Shown: positions 1 to 9,234, numbered from the stretch's first letter. The stretch is DNA of 29,062 nucleotides from Anaeromassilibacillus stercoravium (GCA_019118845.1 DWYE01000109.1:1-29062), one strand, 5' to 3'. The notes: generated by a model from the letters alone, not told the origin. Numbers and translations are program-made.

Positions 1-870
1 GGCCAGCAGTTCGGATTCCCGTAGGGCTGTCTTCATTTTTAAGTTATTGACTTTCTGCTCGCTCAAGGCACTTTCTATCCGCTGCTTTTGCCGGAGCTCT
101 TCCACATGTTCCTTGATGTTGGCTGCCATCAAACGAAAGGTGCGGTACAAAACGCTTACTTCCCGGCTGGTATGGTTTTCTGGGATCTGGACGTCAAAAT
201 TCCCCCCAGAAATTTCCTGCGCGTAAGAGGCAAGCTGGGAAAGGGGCCTGGTCATCTCTGCACTGAAGAAACCAATCGCAACGGTCATAAATATGGCGAC
301 GGCAGCGATTAGCAAATTGTTAAACATCGTAATTTGTCCGACATTACGGCTGATTTCCGCATAGCGTTCTGCGCTTCCAATCAAGTCGGTACTCATCATT
401 TTTTCCATATATCGTGTGATATACCGGTTTTCCTTGACGGTGTCGGCATACCCTTGCGTATAGTTATCCACCATACGGCCGCGCTTTGCGCGAACAGCGT
501 CGTCCGCGCACCGGAGATAGTGATCCATCATATTGGAGATATTTTTGACATGGATGCCGCGTTCTGTGTAAGTGACCGTCTTGCGCAGCTCTTCAATGTT
601 GCTTCCCACTGCGGCGGAGTGGTTATAAAAGGCGACTAGGCTATCAGAACTGCTGGTAGAAAAATATGTCTCGAATTCCTTTTGCATCAACTCAACTTCC
701 CGATACGCATTTGCTAGCTGATAATTCTTTTGAAATGTTTCGACACTATCATCCATTAAATTTTGAATCGACAGGTAGGAATATAAACCTGCCAGCATCG
801 TGATGCCAATGGATAGCAGCAGAAATGCGACCAGCTTTGTTTGATAACGAATACTGCTGGGCAGCCTCAT
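1..870 (-). CDS. YesM/LytS-type sensor histidine kinase, N-terminal part (truncated by window edge)
   Basis: An open frame of exactly 290 codons reads from an ATG at 870 off the left edge, so the catalytic half is outside the window. Visible parts are a short cytoplasmic start, TM1 at about residues 12-34, an extracytoplasmic sensor region of about 145 residues rich in helices, TM2 at about 184-206, a HAMP linker at about 207-262 (TRPLSQLASYAQEISGGNF), and the helix LKMKTALRESELLA that in YesM/LytS kinases leads into the QINPHF phospho-acceptor block. A GGAGGTG site lies 6-7 bases before the ATG. It starts 15 bases after the stop of the sugar-binding protein gene, so the two are cotranscribed and probably act together: the binding protein senses sugar outside and the kinase relays it, probably to a downstream AraC-type response regulator (YesN-like) not seen here. 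The ligand is unknown. Confidence 0.88.
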   Translation of the reverse strand, partial: MRLPSSIRYQTKLVAFLLLSIGITMLAGLYSYLSIQNLMDDSVETFQKNYQLANAYREVELMQKEFETYFSTSSSDSLVAFYNHSAAVGSNIEELRKTVTYTERGIHVKNISNMMDHYLRCADDAVRAKRGRMVDNYTQGYADTVKENRYITRYMEKMMSTDLIGSAERYAEISRNVGQITMFNNLLIAAVAIFMTVAIGFFSAEMTRPLSQLASYAQEISGGNFDVQIPENHTSREVSVLYRTFRLMAANIKEHVEELRQKQRIESALSEQKVNNLKMKTALRESELLA

Positions 871-885
871 CGGTATGCACCTCCT

Positions 886-1884
886 TCAATCCACATTTTG
901 TTGTGCCGTCTGTTCCCGAAATTCTTCCAAATTATCTGCCGTAACCGTGTACATGCTCGTGTTCAGCGAGTTGCTCACAGTTTCCCCATCCAGCATCCGG
1001 CAGAGCTGTTTGACTGATTGATAGCCAATCTGATAGGCATCCGGGCACACAGAGCCGTAAATAACCCCGCGTTCAATATAATCGAGTGTTTGCGGCATAG
1101 CCCCATATCCAATTACACAGATATCCCCTACCCGGTTCGCATCTACAAGCACCTGGGCCACCCCTGGCGTACTGGTTTCACCAGTACACAAGATCAGGTC
1201 CACATCGGGGCGTTCGTCCAAAATTTCGTTGGTCGATTTTTCCACCTCGAAATGTTCAACATTGACAGGATAAACTTGTGCAACCTCAATCCCCGGGGTA
1301 TCGGAAAGGGCATTCATAATCCCCTGCACTTTTAAATTCCGCGAGGAAGAGGGGGTATCTTCCAAAGCGCTCTCTACCAAAATCACCGCCGTTGCCTTCC
1401 CATCGCAGGCTTGCACGGCCATCCTGCCCAAAGAATATCCCGCATCATAGCTATTCGACCCAACAGTCGGGATATCCGTTGTTGGGAAAAGGTCGCTCTC
1501 AAACGTTAAAACCGGGATTTGCGCGCGTTCTGCCTGTTGCAGCACCTCCGCTGTGCGTTCTTCATCCGCTGCTTGTAGGGCTAGGCCATCCACCGCCGAA
1601 TAAACCGCCTGCTCTGCCGCCTCGGCAATCAATCCTGGATCTTTCGCAGACACATCGGCAAATTCTACATAGACATTCTGCTCCACGCCGGCATCCTGGG
1701 CCCCTCGCTTGAAGGTAGACCAGAAGTGTTCGTTGGAATTCTGTGTAATCAGCTGGATATGTGCCTTAGGTTCGTCCAAAACTGCAACATTTTCCTCTGG
1801 AAGCGCTGCGGATACGTATGTATATCCCACCATCACCAGCAACAAAACAAAGACGGCACTCAAAGTTGCAAAAAAATATTTCAT
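886..1884 (-). CDS. Sugar-binding protein (Peripla_BP_4 type), sensor component
   Basis: 332 residues. An N-terminal hydrophobic segment (about residues 3-27) ends in YVSAALPEE, which could be a signal anchor or a signal-peptidase site; there is no lipobox cysteine, unlike ordinary ABC-transporter binding lipoproteins. The rest is a type 1 periplasmic-binding fold resembling RbsB/XylF: start AHIQLITQNSNEHFWSTFKRG, mid region VDGLALQAAD and PVLTFESDL, then DVDLILCTGE, GYGAMPQTLDYIERG and the closing IGYQSVKQLCRMLDGE. No permease or ATPase gene adjoins it. Instead it sits directly before a YesM/LytS-type kinase gene, as in the XylFII-LytS xylose-sensing system of Clostridium beijerinckii, so a sensory rather than transport role is inferred. 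The ribosome binding site (TTGGAG, 7 bases before ATG) is modest. The sugar cannot be named from sequence. Confidence 0.85.
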   Translation of the reverse strand: MKYFFATLSAVFVLLLVMVGYTYVSAALPEENVAVLDEPKAHIQLITQNSNEHFWSTFKRGAQDAGVEQNVYVEFADVSAKDPGLIAEAAEQAVYSAVDGLALQAADEERTAEVLQQAERAQIPVLTFESDLFPTTDIPTVGSNSYDAGYSLGRMAVQACDGKATAVILVESALEDTPSSSRNLKVQGIMNALSDTPGIEVAQVYPVNVEHFEVEKSTNEILDERPDVDLILCTGETSTPGVAQVLVDANRVGDICVIGYGAMPQTLDYIERGVIYGSVCPDAYQIGYQSVKQLCRMLDGETVSNSLNTSMYTVTADNLEEFREQTAQQNVD

Positions 1885-1970
1885 GTTTTTTCTCCAATTT
1901 CTAACAATTAAATGTTTCTATGATTCTCAATCAAAGGCATGATTTTTGTTCCTTTTGCTATCTTTGTCTT

Positions 1971-1999
1971 ATTATAGATACTTTTTTTAAGCGAATCAA
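1971..1999 (-). promoter_or_regulatory. Sigma-A-type promoter of the sugar-sensing operon
   Basis: Read on the minus strand: TTGATT (1999-1994), a 17-base spacer, TATAAT (1976-1971). The transcript would start near 1964, giving a leader of about 80 bases before the binding-protein ATG at 1884. Confidence 0.75.
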
Positions 2000-2195
2000 C
2001 ACAATTTGACAAGAAAAACTGTAAGCTGAAAACTTTTGCTAAAGGAAAAGGGGACTTTCTGGCTGGCATACGCCAATGGCAAAAGCTACATAATCCGCTT
2101 ATTATACGCTTTGCCTTCCCTATATCGGGGGAGATCCCACAAGTACAGGCGAAAGCCATACAGGGAGAAAAAGCTGCTATCTGGAGATATGCGGC
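2000..2195. other. Intergenic stretch with no supported gene
   Basis: This is the gap between the lacZ terminator and the sensor-operon promoter. A 98-codon minus-strand frame covers 1908-2204, but it has no good ribosome binding site, runs through the promoter at 1971-1999 and has no recognisable domain. A second TATAAT-like hexamer occurs on the minus strand near 2100 but lacks a matching -35. Nothing else is visible. Confidence 0.5.
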
Positions 2196-2241
2196 AAAAA
2201 ACAAGGACCCAGTCCCAGGAAGTTCCTGGGGCTGGGTCCTT
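2196..2241 (-). terminator. Rho-independent terminator of the beta-galactosidase gene
   Basis: Nineteen-base arms 2203-2221 and 2223-2241 pair with a single G-U position (AAGGACCCAG... with ...CTGGGTCCTT). On the minus strand the hairpin is followed by GTTTTTT. It lies about 85 bases beyond the lacZ stop. The plus-strand side (TTAATATTC) lacks a U-run, so it works mainly for the minus strand. Confidence 0.9.
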
Positions 2242-2324
2242 AATATTCACAGGGGAGGAAGCTTTTCCCCTGCTTTTGATTCGTCAATCAGACGCATAAC
2301 GGTCATTCGCGCCTATGGAAGCAA

Positions 2325-5300
2325 TTAGCCGATCGTTACGGTGCAATGCTTCACAGCGTTCTGGCCCGGCAAGGTCGTATAAACGCCCGTGCTCTGGCCC
2401 GGCGTACCGGTGGCATACACTCTGTAGTAGTAGTCATTGCCAACCTTCGCCACGAACTGGGTTTTCAGCACATTGCCGTTGCCAACGGTAAAGCTCGGCG
2501 TCAGGTTGCTGCCATTGACAACCGTCATCTTGAAGCAGTACGCGCTGCCTCTCTTCATCGTGAAGTTAATGGTAGTATCCGAAACAACAGATGCTGCCTT
2601 CGCAACAGCAGAAGCCCCATTCGACACCGCTACAGCTGTGCCTTCTCCGGACGTGCTGGCTGTAGGCCGTCTATTAGAGGTGGAGGAAGAACCGGAGCCG
2701 CTGCCCTTGGACACGGTCTTCAGGTTCTCTTCCGCAGTCTCAAGGCCCTCAATCAAAGCTTTTGCTTTTTCTTCCGTGAGGTTCGGATTTGCCAATCCCG
2801 CATTTGCTTCCTGCAAAGCGGTTCTAAACGCTGCAGCAGAAGCGGAGGTATACTTGCTCAGATCCTTGTTGCTCATCTCATTCACGAGCTCTGCCAGGGC
2901 ATCTCTGCTCGGTACGCGGCGCATCACTGCCAAAGCTGCGTTCAGATTCAACGTTGCTTCCGTTACCTCGTCCTGCGTTGCCTCTTCGTTCTCGTAAACA
3001 GCAACTGCTGTGTCATACGCATCCTGCAAAGCGTCCTTTTCTTCCTGAACATTGCTGTATTCATCCAGGTTATCCAGGACTTCCTTCGCCTCTGCGATGA
3101 CCATGCTCAGCTGATCTTTCTCGGAGATGGGCTGCAGGTTTACGATCGCATTATAAAGTGCATCATAAACCTCCGTGATCTCATCTTCCATAGCGTCCTC
3201 GTCGCTGCTAACCTTCTTGGCTTCTTCCAGAGCTTTCTCAAACTCTGCCCAGCTGCTGCTGGTGAAGCCGTCTTCTGTCAGCTGCTCCGCGATTGCGATC
3301 AGGGCATCCAGTTCGGTCTTGTCGCCCTTGTTGAAGTCGATCACATGGATTGCATCCAGCAAATCGGACCATGCTGTATTGATTTCGTCCTGCGTTGCAG
3401 AATAGTCTTCCTGCACGGCAACAGCTGCATCCAGGCAGGTCTTGAAGTGTTCTTTCACAGCTTCCAAGCGATCCTCGTCCTCCAGAACACCCTGCTCAAC
3501 CAGATCGTTTGCATATTCGATCACGCTGTTCAGAACCGTTCTGTCGGTGACATTGAAGTGGATATCGATCACTTCGTCCTCTTCGCCAACCGTCAGGTTG
3601 TAGACATACTCGGTGCCGCCGGTGAAGGTCTCATCCTCTTCGCCGTTGATTGTCACAGATTGGATCACACGGCCATCCACTGCGGGCTTGAAGACCAGCT
3701 CCAGCTCCGTGCCGGCTTCTGCATCACTGCGATAGGATCCAAGGAGGTCCGCCAGTTTCTGCGGCTCGCCGTCGATGGTGAGGTTCACGTTTGCACTGTT
3801 GTAGTTGACAACCAGCTTAGACTGGCTGGGAGTCTCATCCGCTACTTCTACCTCAATAACCGGCTGTCCAGCGTTATTGACAACGCCTTCCGGAACCTCC
3901 ATGGTGCCGTTCAGCGTATAGGTAGCTGCTACATCGCCGTCATAGTCGCCCTGCTCCCAGGTAACAGGCAGATAGGCAACCTTGCCGCTATCCAGGATGG
4001 TCGCTACGATGGCCGGAAGCTCGGCAGACAGCTCCTCAAAGCTGGTGCCCGTCTTCACAGTAACCTTCTCCGGATTCTGGATGGATTCGATCACAGGCTC
4101 TGCTGCACTGCAAATAAACTGTGCGTCCGCCCAGTCCGCATGGTCATTGCCGTTGCCGCCCAATTCGTCCACATACAGGGTAATCGTCTTCGCATCTGCC
4201 GGGATTTCTACATCCACCGGCATTGCTTCTGTTGTGGAGCGCATCGTGCCGCTCTCAAATACTGGATTTGCGCTGTCATCATCAAAGTAAACTTTGAACT
4301 CAACACTGGAATTGGCATTGCCATACTGTTCACGGTCAACTCCGACCATCGCCTGGAAGCGGGTATAGCCCTTACCGGAAATATCGATGACAATGCGGGA
4401 GGTCGCATGGGTACCAATGCCCTTTGCAAAGGTCTTTTCCTGGCCGTCAACCGTCAGTTTCAGCGGGTTGCCGTCGATGGAACGGTCGATCTGGGTATCT
4501 CCCCAACCGCATTCGCTCACCATCCAGGACATATCGCCTGCATAGGCGCTGGTGGTTTCCGTGAAGTTGATGGTGTAAGTCTTGGTCACGCCATACTTGT
4601 CGGTCGCAGTGATCACCGCCGTGCCCGGAACGCCTTCGGCCTGCTGAATCTCCACAGTGCCAGCGTCTTCAGACGTCTTTTCCACTTCGATCAGCGGGAC
4701 GCCAACAAACGAGCCCTCCAAATAAGACATCTCATAATCGGTCTTAACCGGATCAAAGCTCACCATCTCAGCGCCGTTGATCGTAACCTTATCGATCACG
4801 TTGAAGATGGTATCAAAGTCCAGGTTGCTCTCCGCCATCTTATCCGTATCGCTGGTGATCGGGATGATGCGGAAGGAATGCGTCAAATTCTGGTTGTTCG
4901 GAACCTGGAAGGCCGGCAGAGCTGTGCTGCCGCCGCAGCTGTTGTTGCCGAGGCCTCTCTGCATGTAGTCCAGCGTCCAAACGATGTTATCGCTCTTTTC
5001 GATCTGATAGATGTGTCTGCCAGCAGAGGTAGCGCTCGTTCCGCGGTTGCCAATGCCCAACGCTTCCGGCTGATACCGGGTTGCACCGGACTCCATCGTG
5101 TTCTCTGCTGCGACCATCAGGCCGTTGCCGTTGTCGTCCGTCAAAGAAGTCCAACGCACGCCCGTGCGGTTTGCAAACTCCTGCGGATGGAGATACTTGA
5201 ATTCCTGGCCGTCAACGGTCAATTTCTCGCCGTTTTCATTGGTATTGTACACACCAACCAACGAGCCGCTGTTGCGGTCGCTGTAGTTTTCAACCGGGCC

Positions 5301-8300
5301 GCGTCCATAGTATTCCATATTCTGAAGATCGGAATTGACCTCCATCTTCATGCCAAACCGCGGCAGGTTGCCAAGGCTTGCATTCGGCAGCAGGCTATTG
5401 GTTACAACAATTTCGCCGTTGCTGTAGAACTTATAGTCCACCTGGTTTGCTGCGTTGATGCCCAGGTCTCCCTTGAGGGATACCATGATCACCTTGTCTT
5501 TGGTTTCTTCCGCCGTCGGGACCATCACTTCCACCTGCGGGTCAACCATCGTATCAAAGATGTTCTTGAGATCCTGTCCCATGTTGCCGTCGTTATCGAT
5601 CGTCGCTCTGTACAGGTTCAGGATCGGGCCCTTCTCGATGAGGGTTGTTCCGTCAACCGTGTAATTCTCGATCACGCCGTTGGTCTTGTTCAGGGTAAAG
5701 CTGAATTCCTGGCCCTCGTCTGTAACACCGGACGCCTTCAATACGTCCGCACCGTCCTCAAGGCCTTCCACAGAGGTAAACGGATTCATTCCCTGGACGT
5801 TGATCGCTTCTGCCTTGACCGCCGGATCAAATTCCAGATCGAACTGCTCGTACGCAATTTCATGGCCTGCTTCCGCCCAGGAGGTTGCTTCCTTCAGCTT
5901 CACGCTGAAGTTGAGCAGGTAATCGGAATTTTCCTTGATGGTTTCCGGATTGATTCCCAGATCAATGTGAACGGTTTCCTCTTCCTGCGGGGCTGTAGAA
6001 AGATCCAATGTGCCGCTGTTGATGAGCGTATCGTCTTCCTTGAGCTCCCAAGTGATGTCATATTGATCCAGATTGGTATTTAAAAATTCATTTACAACGC
6101 GGACATCGCCATTTTCAATATTGCCGTCATCATAGAAGCTGACTTCCTGATGAACCTTCTTGACTTCATAGAGCTTCGGGCTGGGCGTTCTGTCTGCAAA
6201 GACAACGCCGTTGCCGCAGAACCAGTTATCGTTGACCGACGCGTCGATCCAGTCGCCGCCGTAGCCCCAGAAGTAACCCTCTTCCGGATAATTGGTGCCG
6301 CCGGTAACCGGGAGATTTTCCTCTGCAAAATCGGTTGCAAAGACAACGCTGCCGTCCGAGACCGGGATCTCGTTTCCTGCATAGGCATTTGCCACTTCCT
6401 CCGCAGTCAACGCGCGATTGTAAACGCGGGCACTGTCGATCAGGCCGTCAAATGCTCTGCTGGTGTACTGCGGGTCATTGCCAATTCCAATGCCATAGTC
6501 CAGAGAATTATCATACGGCTTGGAGACGTTGACCGTCTTACTTCCGGCTGCCTCGCCGTCAATATAGATGGTGTAAACGCCGTTCGCATCCAAAGTACCT
6601 ACCAGATGATGCCATTCCCCGACATAATTGTCCGGAAGGTCTACCGTCAACGTGCCAGCCGACCAGCCGTTGACAAAGAGTTCCAGATGGCTGCCGTTCG
6701 TTGCGCTATATTTCAGGTTATAGCTGCCGTCACCCTTGGAGATAATCGCCTGGTCGCCAGAAGGCATGGAATTGGGCTTTACCCAAGCTTCCAAAGTGAG
6801 GCCTTCGGTGCTGTTGGCATTCAGCTGCTCGTCAGCCGGCATAAAGATCGGGGACTGAGAGGCCAAAGTGCCGTCGCGTCCTTCGCCGAACGCTTCTTCC
6901 ATATCCATGATCTGCGTGGTGCTCATCAAGCCAGTCTTGGAATCCTGCAGCTGGCGGTAATCCACATTCTTCGGGAAACGGGTCAGGATCGACTGATCCA
7001 TCCAGTCCCAAATAAAGCCGCCCTGCACATTTACATTGTTGCGGACTTCTTTCCAATACTCATCAAAGCTTCCCAACGCGTTGCCCATGGAATGCGCATA
7101 TTCCGACCAGATATACGGAATCTTATTATTCGTATTCTGTGCATAGCCAGTTGCGCCGCCCTGTGCCGGATACTGCACGCTATAAACGTCTACCAAACAC
7201 TGCTCACGGTAATCTGTATCCATCGGGTCTTCCGTATCAATGTTATAGCCCTTGTTGTCGCGCTCGTATTTTCTAATACGGCTGGGATCGCGCTCCAAGA
7301 TCCAATTGGAGGAAATACGGAAACAGTAATCATCACGGTTCGTTCCGGAGCTTCCATATGTAGCCTCATTGCCCAGCGACCAGATCACAATGGACGGATG
7401 ATTCTTTAGCGTCTCCACCATAATTTGTGTACGATCCAGAACCATCGAGTTAAACACGGGATTTGCAGAAGGCAGGTCGCTGTGGGATTCAATATTTGCC
7501 TCCGCACAGATATACAGGCCCAGCTCGTCCGCCAGCTCATAGGTAAGCTTATTCTCCGGATAATGGGAGGTGCGGATGGCGTTGACATTGAACTGCTTCA
7601 TCATCTTCAAATCCGAGATGATTTCTTCCTTACTGAGCGCACGGCCTGTGTTCATCTCAGATTCGTGGCGGTTCACACCACGGAAGACAATTTTTTCTCC
7701 ATTGATCTGGATTTGCTGCTGATTGTCTTCGTTGATAATCACCTTATCGATCTCGCGGAAGCCAACGCGCTGGCAAGAGGTTTCAATCACATTGCCCTCG
7801 CTGTCCTTCAGTTCGATGAGCAGCTTATAGAGGTTCGGCGTATCTGCGAACCACTTCTTCGGATTTTCCACCTTCATGCTGCCCGTTGCACGGGTGCCGG
7901 TGGTGTCGATCCGCTCTTCGAAGTTCTCCGGAGCGGCTTCCACGCCGTTGACCGGGATCTCCATGGAGGTGATCGCCTGATCGTCCATATCATAGAGGGT
8001 TGCCGTAACATTGTAATCGCCGGACACTTCCGGGCTCAGGCTTCTGACGTCTACGTCCAGAGCCAGCGTCGCGTCCGAATTGACAGCGTCCTCTGTGTTG
8101 TCCAACGTGGTATGTACGAAGAAATCGCGCAGCTCCACATTGTCCTTGGAATAAATGGAAACATCGCGGAAAATACCGCTCAGACGGATGAAGTCCTGGT
8201 TCTCCAGGAAGCTTCCGTCGGACCAACGGAATACCTTCACGGCCAACGTATTCGGGGTTCCGTCTGTGTGCAGATACGGCGTAATGTTAAAATCGTGCGC

Positions 8301-8990
8301 CGTGTAGCTGTCCTCGGAATAGCCGACTTTCTGGCCGTTCACATAAACATAATAAGCAGACTCCACGCCTTCGAAGGTAATAAAGGTCTGACGGCCTTTA
8401 AAACTCTCCGGCGTTTCAAACGTGGTGCGGTAATAGCCGACCGGATTGTAGACGGTAGCGGCATAGGCATTTGCCGAATCGTTTCTGGCCTCAAAGTTCT
8501 GCCACGGGTAGGATTGGTTGGTATAGATCGGGGAATCGTATTTGAAGTCCCCGCGCTCGTCGCGGTATGTCTGCCAGCTCTGCGGCACATATTCTTTGTT
8601 GAATGCTGCCTGGTCCTCTGCGCTGAGCGTTTCGGCCAACCAAGCTTCATCCTTCTCCTTTGCCTCTGCCGGGGTGGTCACCAGGGCAAAATCCCATTCT
8701 TTCCCAGACAGCTTTTGGTAATAAGCAGAGGGCTCGTCCTCGTCCAAAGCGGACGCCTCGTTTTCCAGAGCCTTTTCCGCGCTCTCATACGGAGTAAACA
8801 GCGAATGGCCAGGCTCCCGGTTCACTTCATACGTCGTCAGCTGGTCGTACCATTCTTCTCCCTGGAACGCCGGATTGACCGGGACAGCGGAACCAATGGT
8901 ACTTAATCCACTGAACGTCGTGCAAGCCAAGGCAAATGCCAGAACCAAAGATATGGTTTTTCTAGCTTGCTTTTTTCTTTCTTTCTTCAC
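2325..8990 (-). CDS. Secreted multidomain GH2 beta-galactosidase (LacZ-like)
   Basis: Hydrolyses terminal beta-galactosides outside the cell. The start is taken as GTG at 8990, because AAGGAGG lies 6 bases before it; an ATG at 9017 has a poorer site. Order in the 2221 residues: signal peptide 1-35 (cleavage near GSA/VP); LacZ N-terminal region and sugar-binding jelly roll about 40-285; Ig-like domain about 290-415; catalytic TIM barrel from about 416, with acid/base E542 (SLGNEATYG) and nucleophile E630 (WSEYAHSMGN). A LamG/concanavalin-like domain (about 718-871) is inserted in the barrel before YGGDWID and NGVVFADRTP. Then Bgal_small_N about 1075-1375, a cadherin-like sandwich, NPCBM about 1482-1630, a Big_4-like domain about 1633-1720, a beta domain about 1725-1815, four FIVAR-type helical repeats about 1816-2095, a Gly/Ser linker and a C-terminal domain 2136-2221. 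There is no LPXTG motif. It is far longer than E. coli LacZ (1024 aa). It is monocistronic and no lactose permease adjoins. Confidence 0.93.
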   Translation of the reverse strand: MKKERKKQARKTISLVLAFALACTTFSGLSTIGSAVPVNPAFQGEEWYDQLTTYEVNREPGHSLFTPYESAEKALENEASALDEDEPSAYYQKLSGKEWDFALVTTPAEAKEKDEAWLAETLSAEDQAAFNKEYVPQSWQTYRDERGDFKYDSPIYTNQSYPWQNFEARNDSANAYAATVYNPVGYYRTTFETPESFKGRQTFITFEGVESAYYVYVNGQKVGYSEDSYTAHDFNITPYLHTDGTPNTLAVKVFRWSDGSFLENQDFIRLSGIFRDVSIYSKDNVELRDFFVHTTLDNTEDAVNSDATLALDVDVRSLSPEVSGDYNVTATLYDMDDQAITSMEIPVNGVEAAPENFEERIDTTGTRATGSMKVENPKKWFADTPNLYKLLIELKDSEGNVIETSCQRVGFREIDKVIINEDNQQQIQINGEKIVFRGVNRHESEMNTGRALSKEEIISDLKMMKQFNVNAIRTSHYPENKLTYELADELGLYICAEANIESHSDLPSANPVFNSMVLDRTQIMVETLKNHPSIVIWSLGNEATYGSSGTNRDDYCFRISSNWILERDPSRIRKYERDNKGYNIDTEDPMDTDYREQCLVDVYSVQYPAQGGATGYAQNTNNKIPYIWSEYAHSMGNALGSFDEYWKEVRNNVNVQGGFIWDWMDQSILTRFPKNVDYRQLQDSKTGLMSTTQIMDMEEAFGEGRDGTLASQSPIFMPADEQLNANSTEGLTLEAWVKPNSMPSGDQAIISKGDGSYNLKYSATNGSHLELFVNGWSAGTLTVDLPDNYVGEWHHLVGTLDANGVYTIYIDGEAAGSKTVNVSKPYDNSLDYGIGIGNDPQYTSRAFDGLIDSARVYNRALTAEEVANAYAGNEIPVSDGSVVFATDFAEENLPVTGGTNYPEEGYFWGYGGDWIDASVNDNWFCGNGVVFADRTPSPKLYEVKKVHQEVSFYDDGNIENGDVRVVNEFLNTNLDQYDITWELKEDDTLINSGTLDLSTAPQEEETVHIDLGINPETIKENSDYLLNFSVKLKEATSWAEAGHEIAYEQFDLEFDPAVKAEAINVQGMNPFTSVEGLEDGADVLKASGVTDEGQEFSFTLNKTNGVIENYTVDGTTLIEKGPILNLYRATIDNDGNMGQDLKNIFDTMVDPQVEVMVPTAEETKDKVIMVSLKGDLGINAANQVDYKFYSNGEIVVTNSLLPNASLGNLPRFGMKMEVNSDLQNMEYYGRGPVENYSDRNSGSLVGVYNTNENGEKLTVDGQEFKYLHPQEFANRTGVRWTSLTDDNGNGLMVAAENTMESGATRYQPEALGIGNRGTSATSAGRHIYQIEKSDNIVWTLDYMQRGLGNNSCGGSTALPAFQVPNNQNLTHSFRIIPITSDTDKMAESNLDFDTIFNVIDKVTINGAEMVSFDPVKTDYEMSYLEGSFVGVPLIEVEKTSEDAGTVEIQQAEGVPGTAVITATDKYGVTKTYTINFTETTSAYAGDMSWMVSECGWGDTQIDRSIDGNPLKLTVDGQEKTFAKGIGTHATSRIVIDISGKGYTRFQAMVGVDREQYGNANSSVEFKVYFDDDSANPVFESGTMRSTTEAMPVDVEIPADAKTITLYVDELGGNGNDHADWADAQFICSAAEPVIESIQNPEKVTVKTGTSFEELSAELPAIVATILDSGKVAYLPVTWEQGDYDGDVAATYTLNGTMEVPEGVVNNAGQPVIEVEVADETPSQSKLVVNYNSANVNLTIDGEPQKLADLLGSYRSDAEAGTELELVFKPAVDGRVIQSVTINGEEDETFTGGTEYVYNLTVGEEDEVIDIHFNVTDRTVLNSVIEYANDLVEQGVLEDEDRLEAVKEHFKTCLDAAVAVQEDYSATQDEINTAWSDLLDAIHVIDFNKGDKTELDALIAIAEQLTEDGFTSSSWAEFEKALEEAKKVSSDEDAMEDEITEVYDALYNAIVNLQPISEKDQLSMVIAEAKEVLDNLDEYSNVQEEKDALQDAYDTAVAVYENEEATQDEVTEATLNLNAALAVMRRVPSRDALAELVNEMSNKDLSKYTSASAAAFRTALQEANAGLANPNLTEEKAKALIEGLETAEENLKTVSKGSGSGSSSTSNRRPTASTSGEGTAVAVSNGASAVAKAASVVSDTTINFTMKRGSAYCFKMTVVNGSNLTPSFTVGNGNVLKTQFVAKVGNDYYYRVYATGTPGQSTGVYTTLPGQNAVKHCTVTIG

Positions 8991-9038
8991 TTGGATCCTC
9001 CTTCTCAAAACATACATTTTTTCTCTCCCAAAAGAACA

Positions 9039-9128
9039 CCTGCGCGGACCTCTCCGCCAGGTTCAGAACCGTTTCGCTATCAGGCCCCTTTCTAAAGAAC
9101 ATTAAAAAATCTGTGCATACAACGCACA
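9039..9128 (-). promoter_or_regulatory. Structured lacZ leader: hairpin with U-run and second hairpin near the start
   Basis: In the roughly 210-base lacZ leader (start near 9199, minus strand) a 5-bp hairpin TGTGC...GCACA (9128-9112) is followed by GA and six Ts (9109-9104), a weak terminator-like shape. A second hairpin, 9061-9039, pairs CCTG-GCGGA with TCCGC-(G)-CAGG around a GAGG loop, nine pairs with one bulge. Together they could be an attenuator, but this is only a fold read by eye and no ligand or protein site was recognised. Confidence 0.35.
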
Positions 9129-9205
9129 AAATTTTTGCCACAAAAAAAAGAAGCGTCCCCGATATTAGATAGGTTACCTAATTTCAACCAACGTTTCCAG
9201 TTGTT

Positions 9206-9234
9206 ATTATATATTCCGTCAATATATAATGCAA
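9206..9234 (-). promoter_or_regulatory. Promoter of the beta-galactosidase gene
   Basis: Minus strand TTGCAT (9234-9229), a 17-base spacer, TATAAT (9211-9206). Just downstream, over the expected start point, the minus strand reads TGGAAACGTTGG (9199-9188), which contains GAAACGTT, the 5' half of a catabolite-response (cre) or LacI-family operator. Its 3' half does not match cre. The surrounding 9130-9400 is very AT-rich and holds no credible gene. Confidence 0.75.

Noticed and set aside
1908..2204. 98-codon minus-strand frame with a Cys-rich start between lacZ and the sensor operon.
   Set aside because: It runs through the sensor promoter and leader, has no good ribosome binding site, and starts inside the lacZ terminator.
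2346..6083. 1245-codon plus-strand open frame opposite the beta-galactosidase gene, with further long ones at 6150-7409 and 7425-8906.
   Set aside because: They mirror the codon pattern of lacZ, lack ribosome binding sites and recognisable domains, while the minus strand has clear GH2 motifs throughout.
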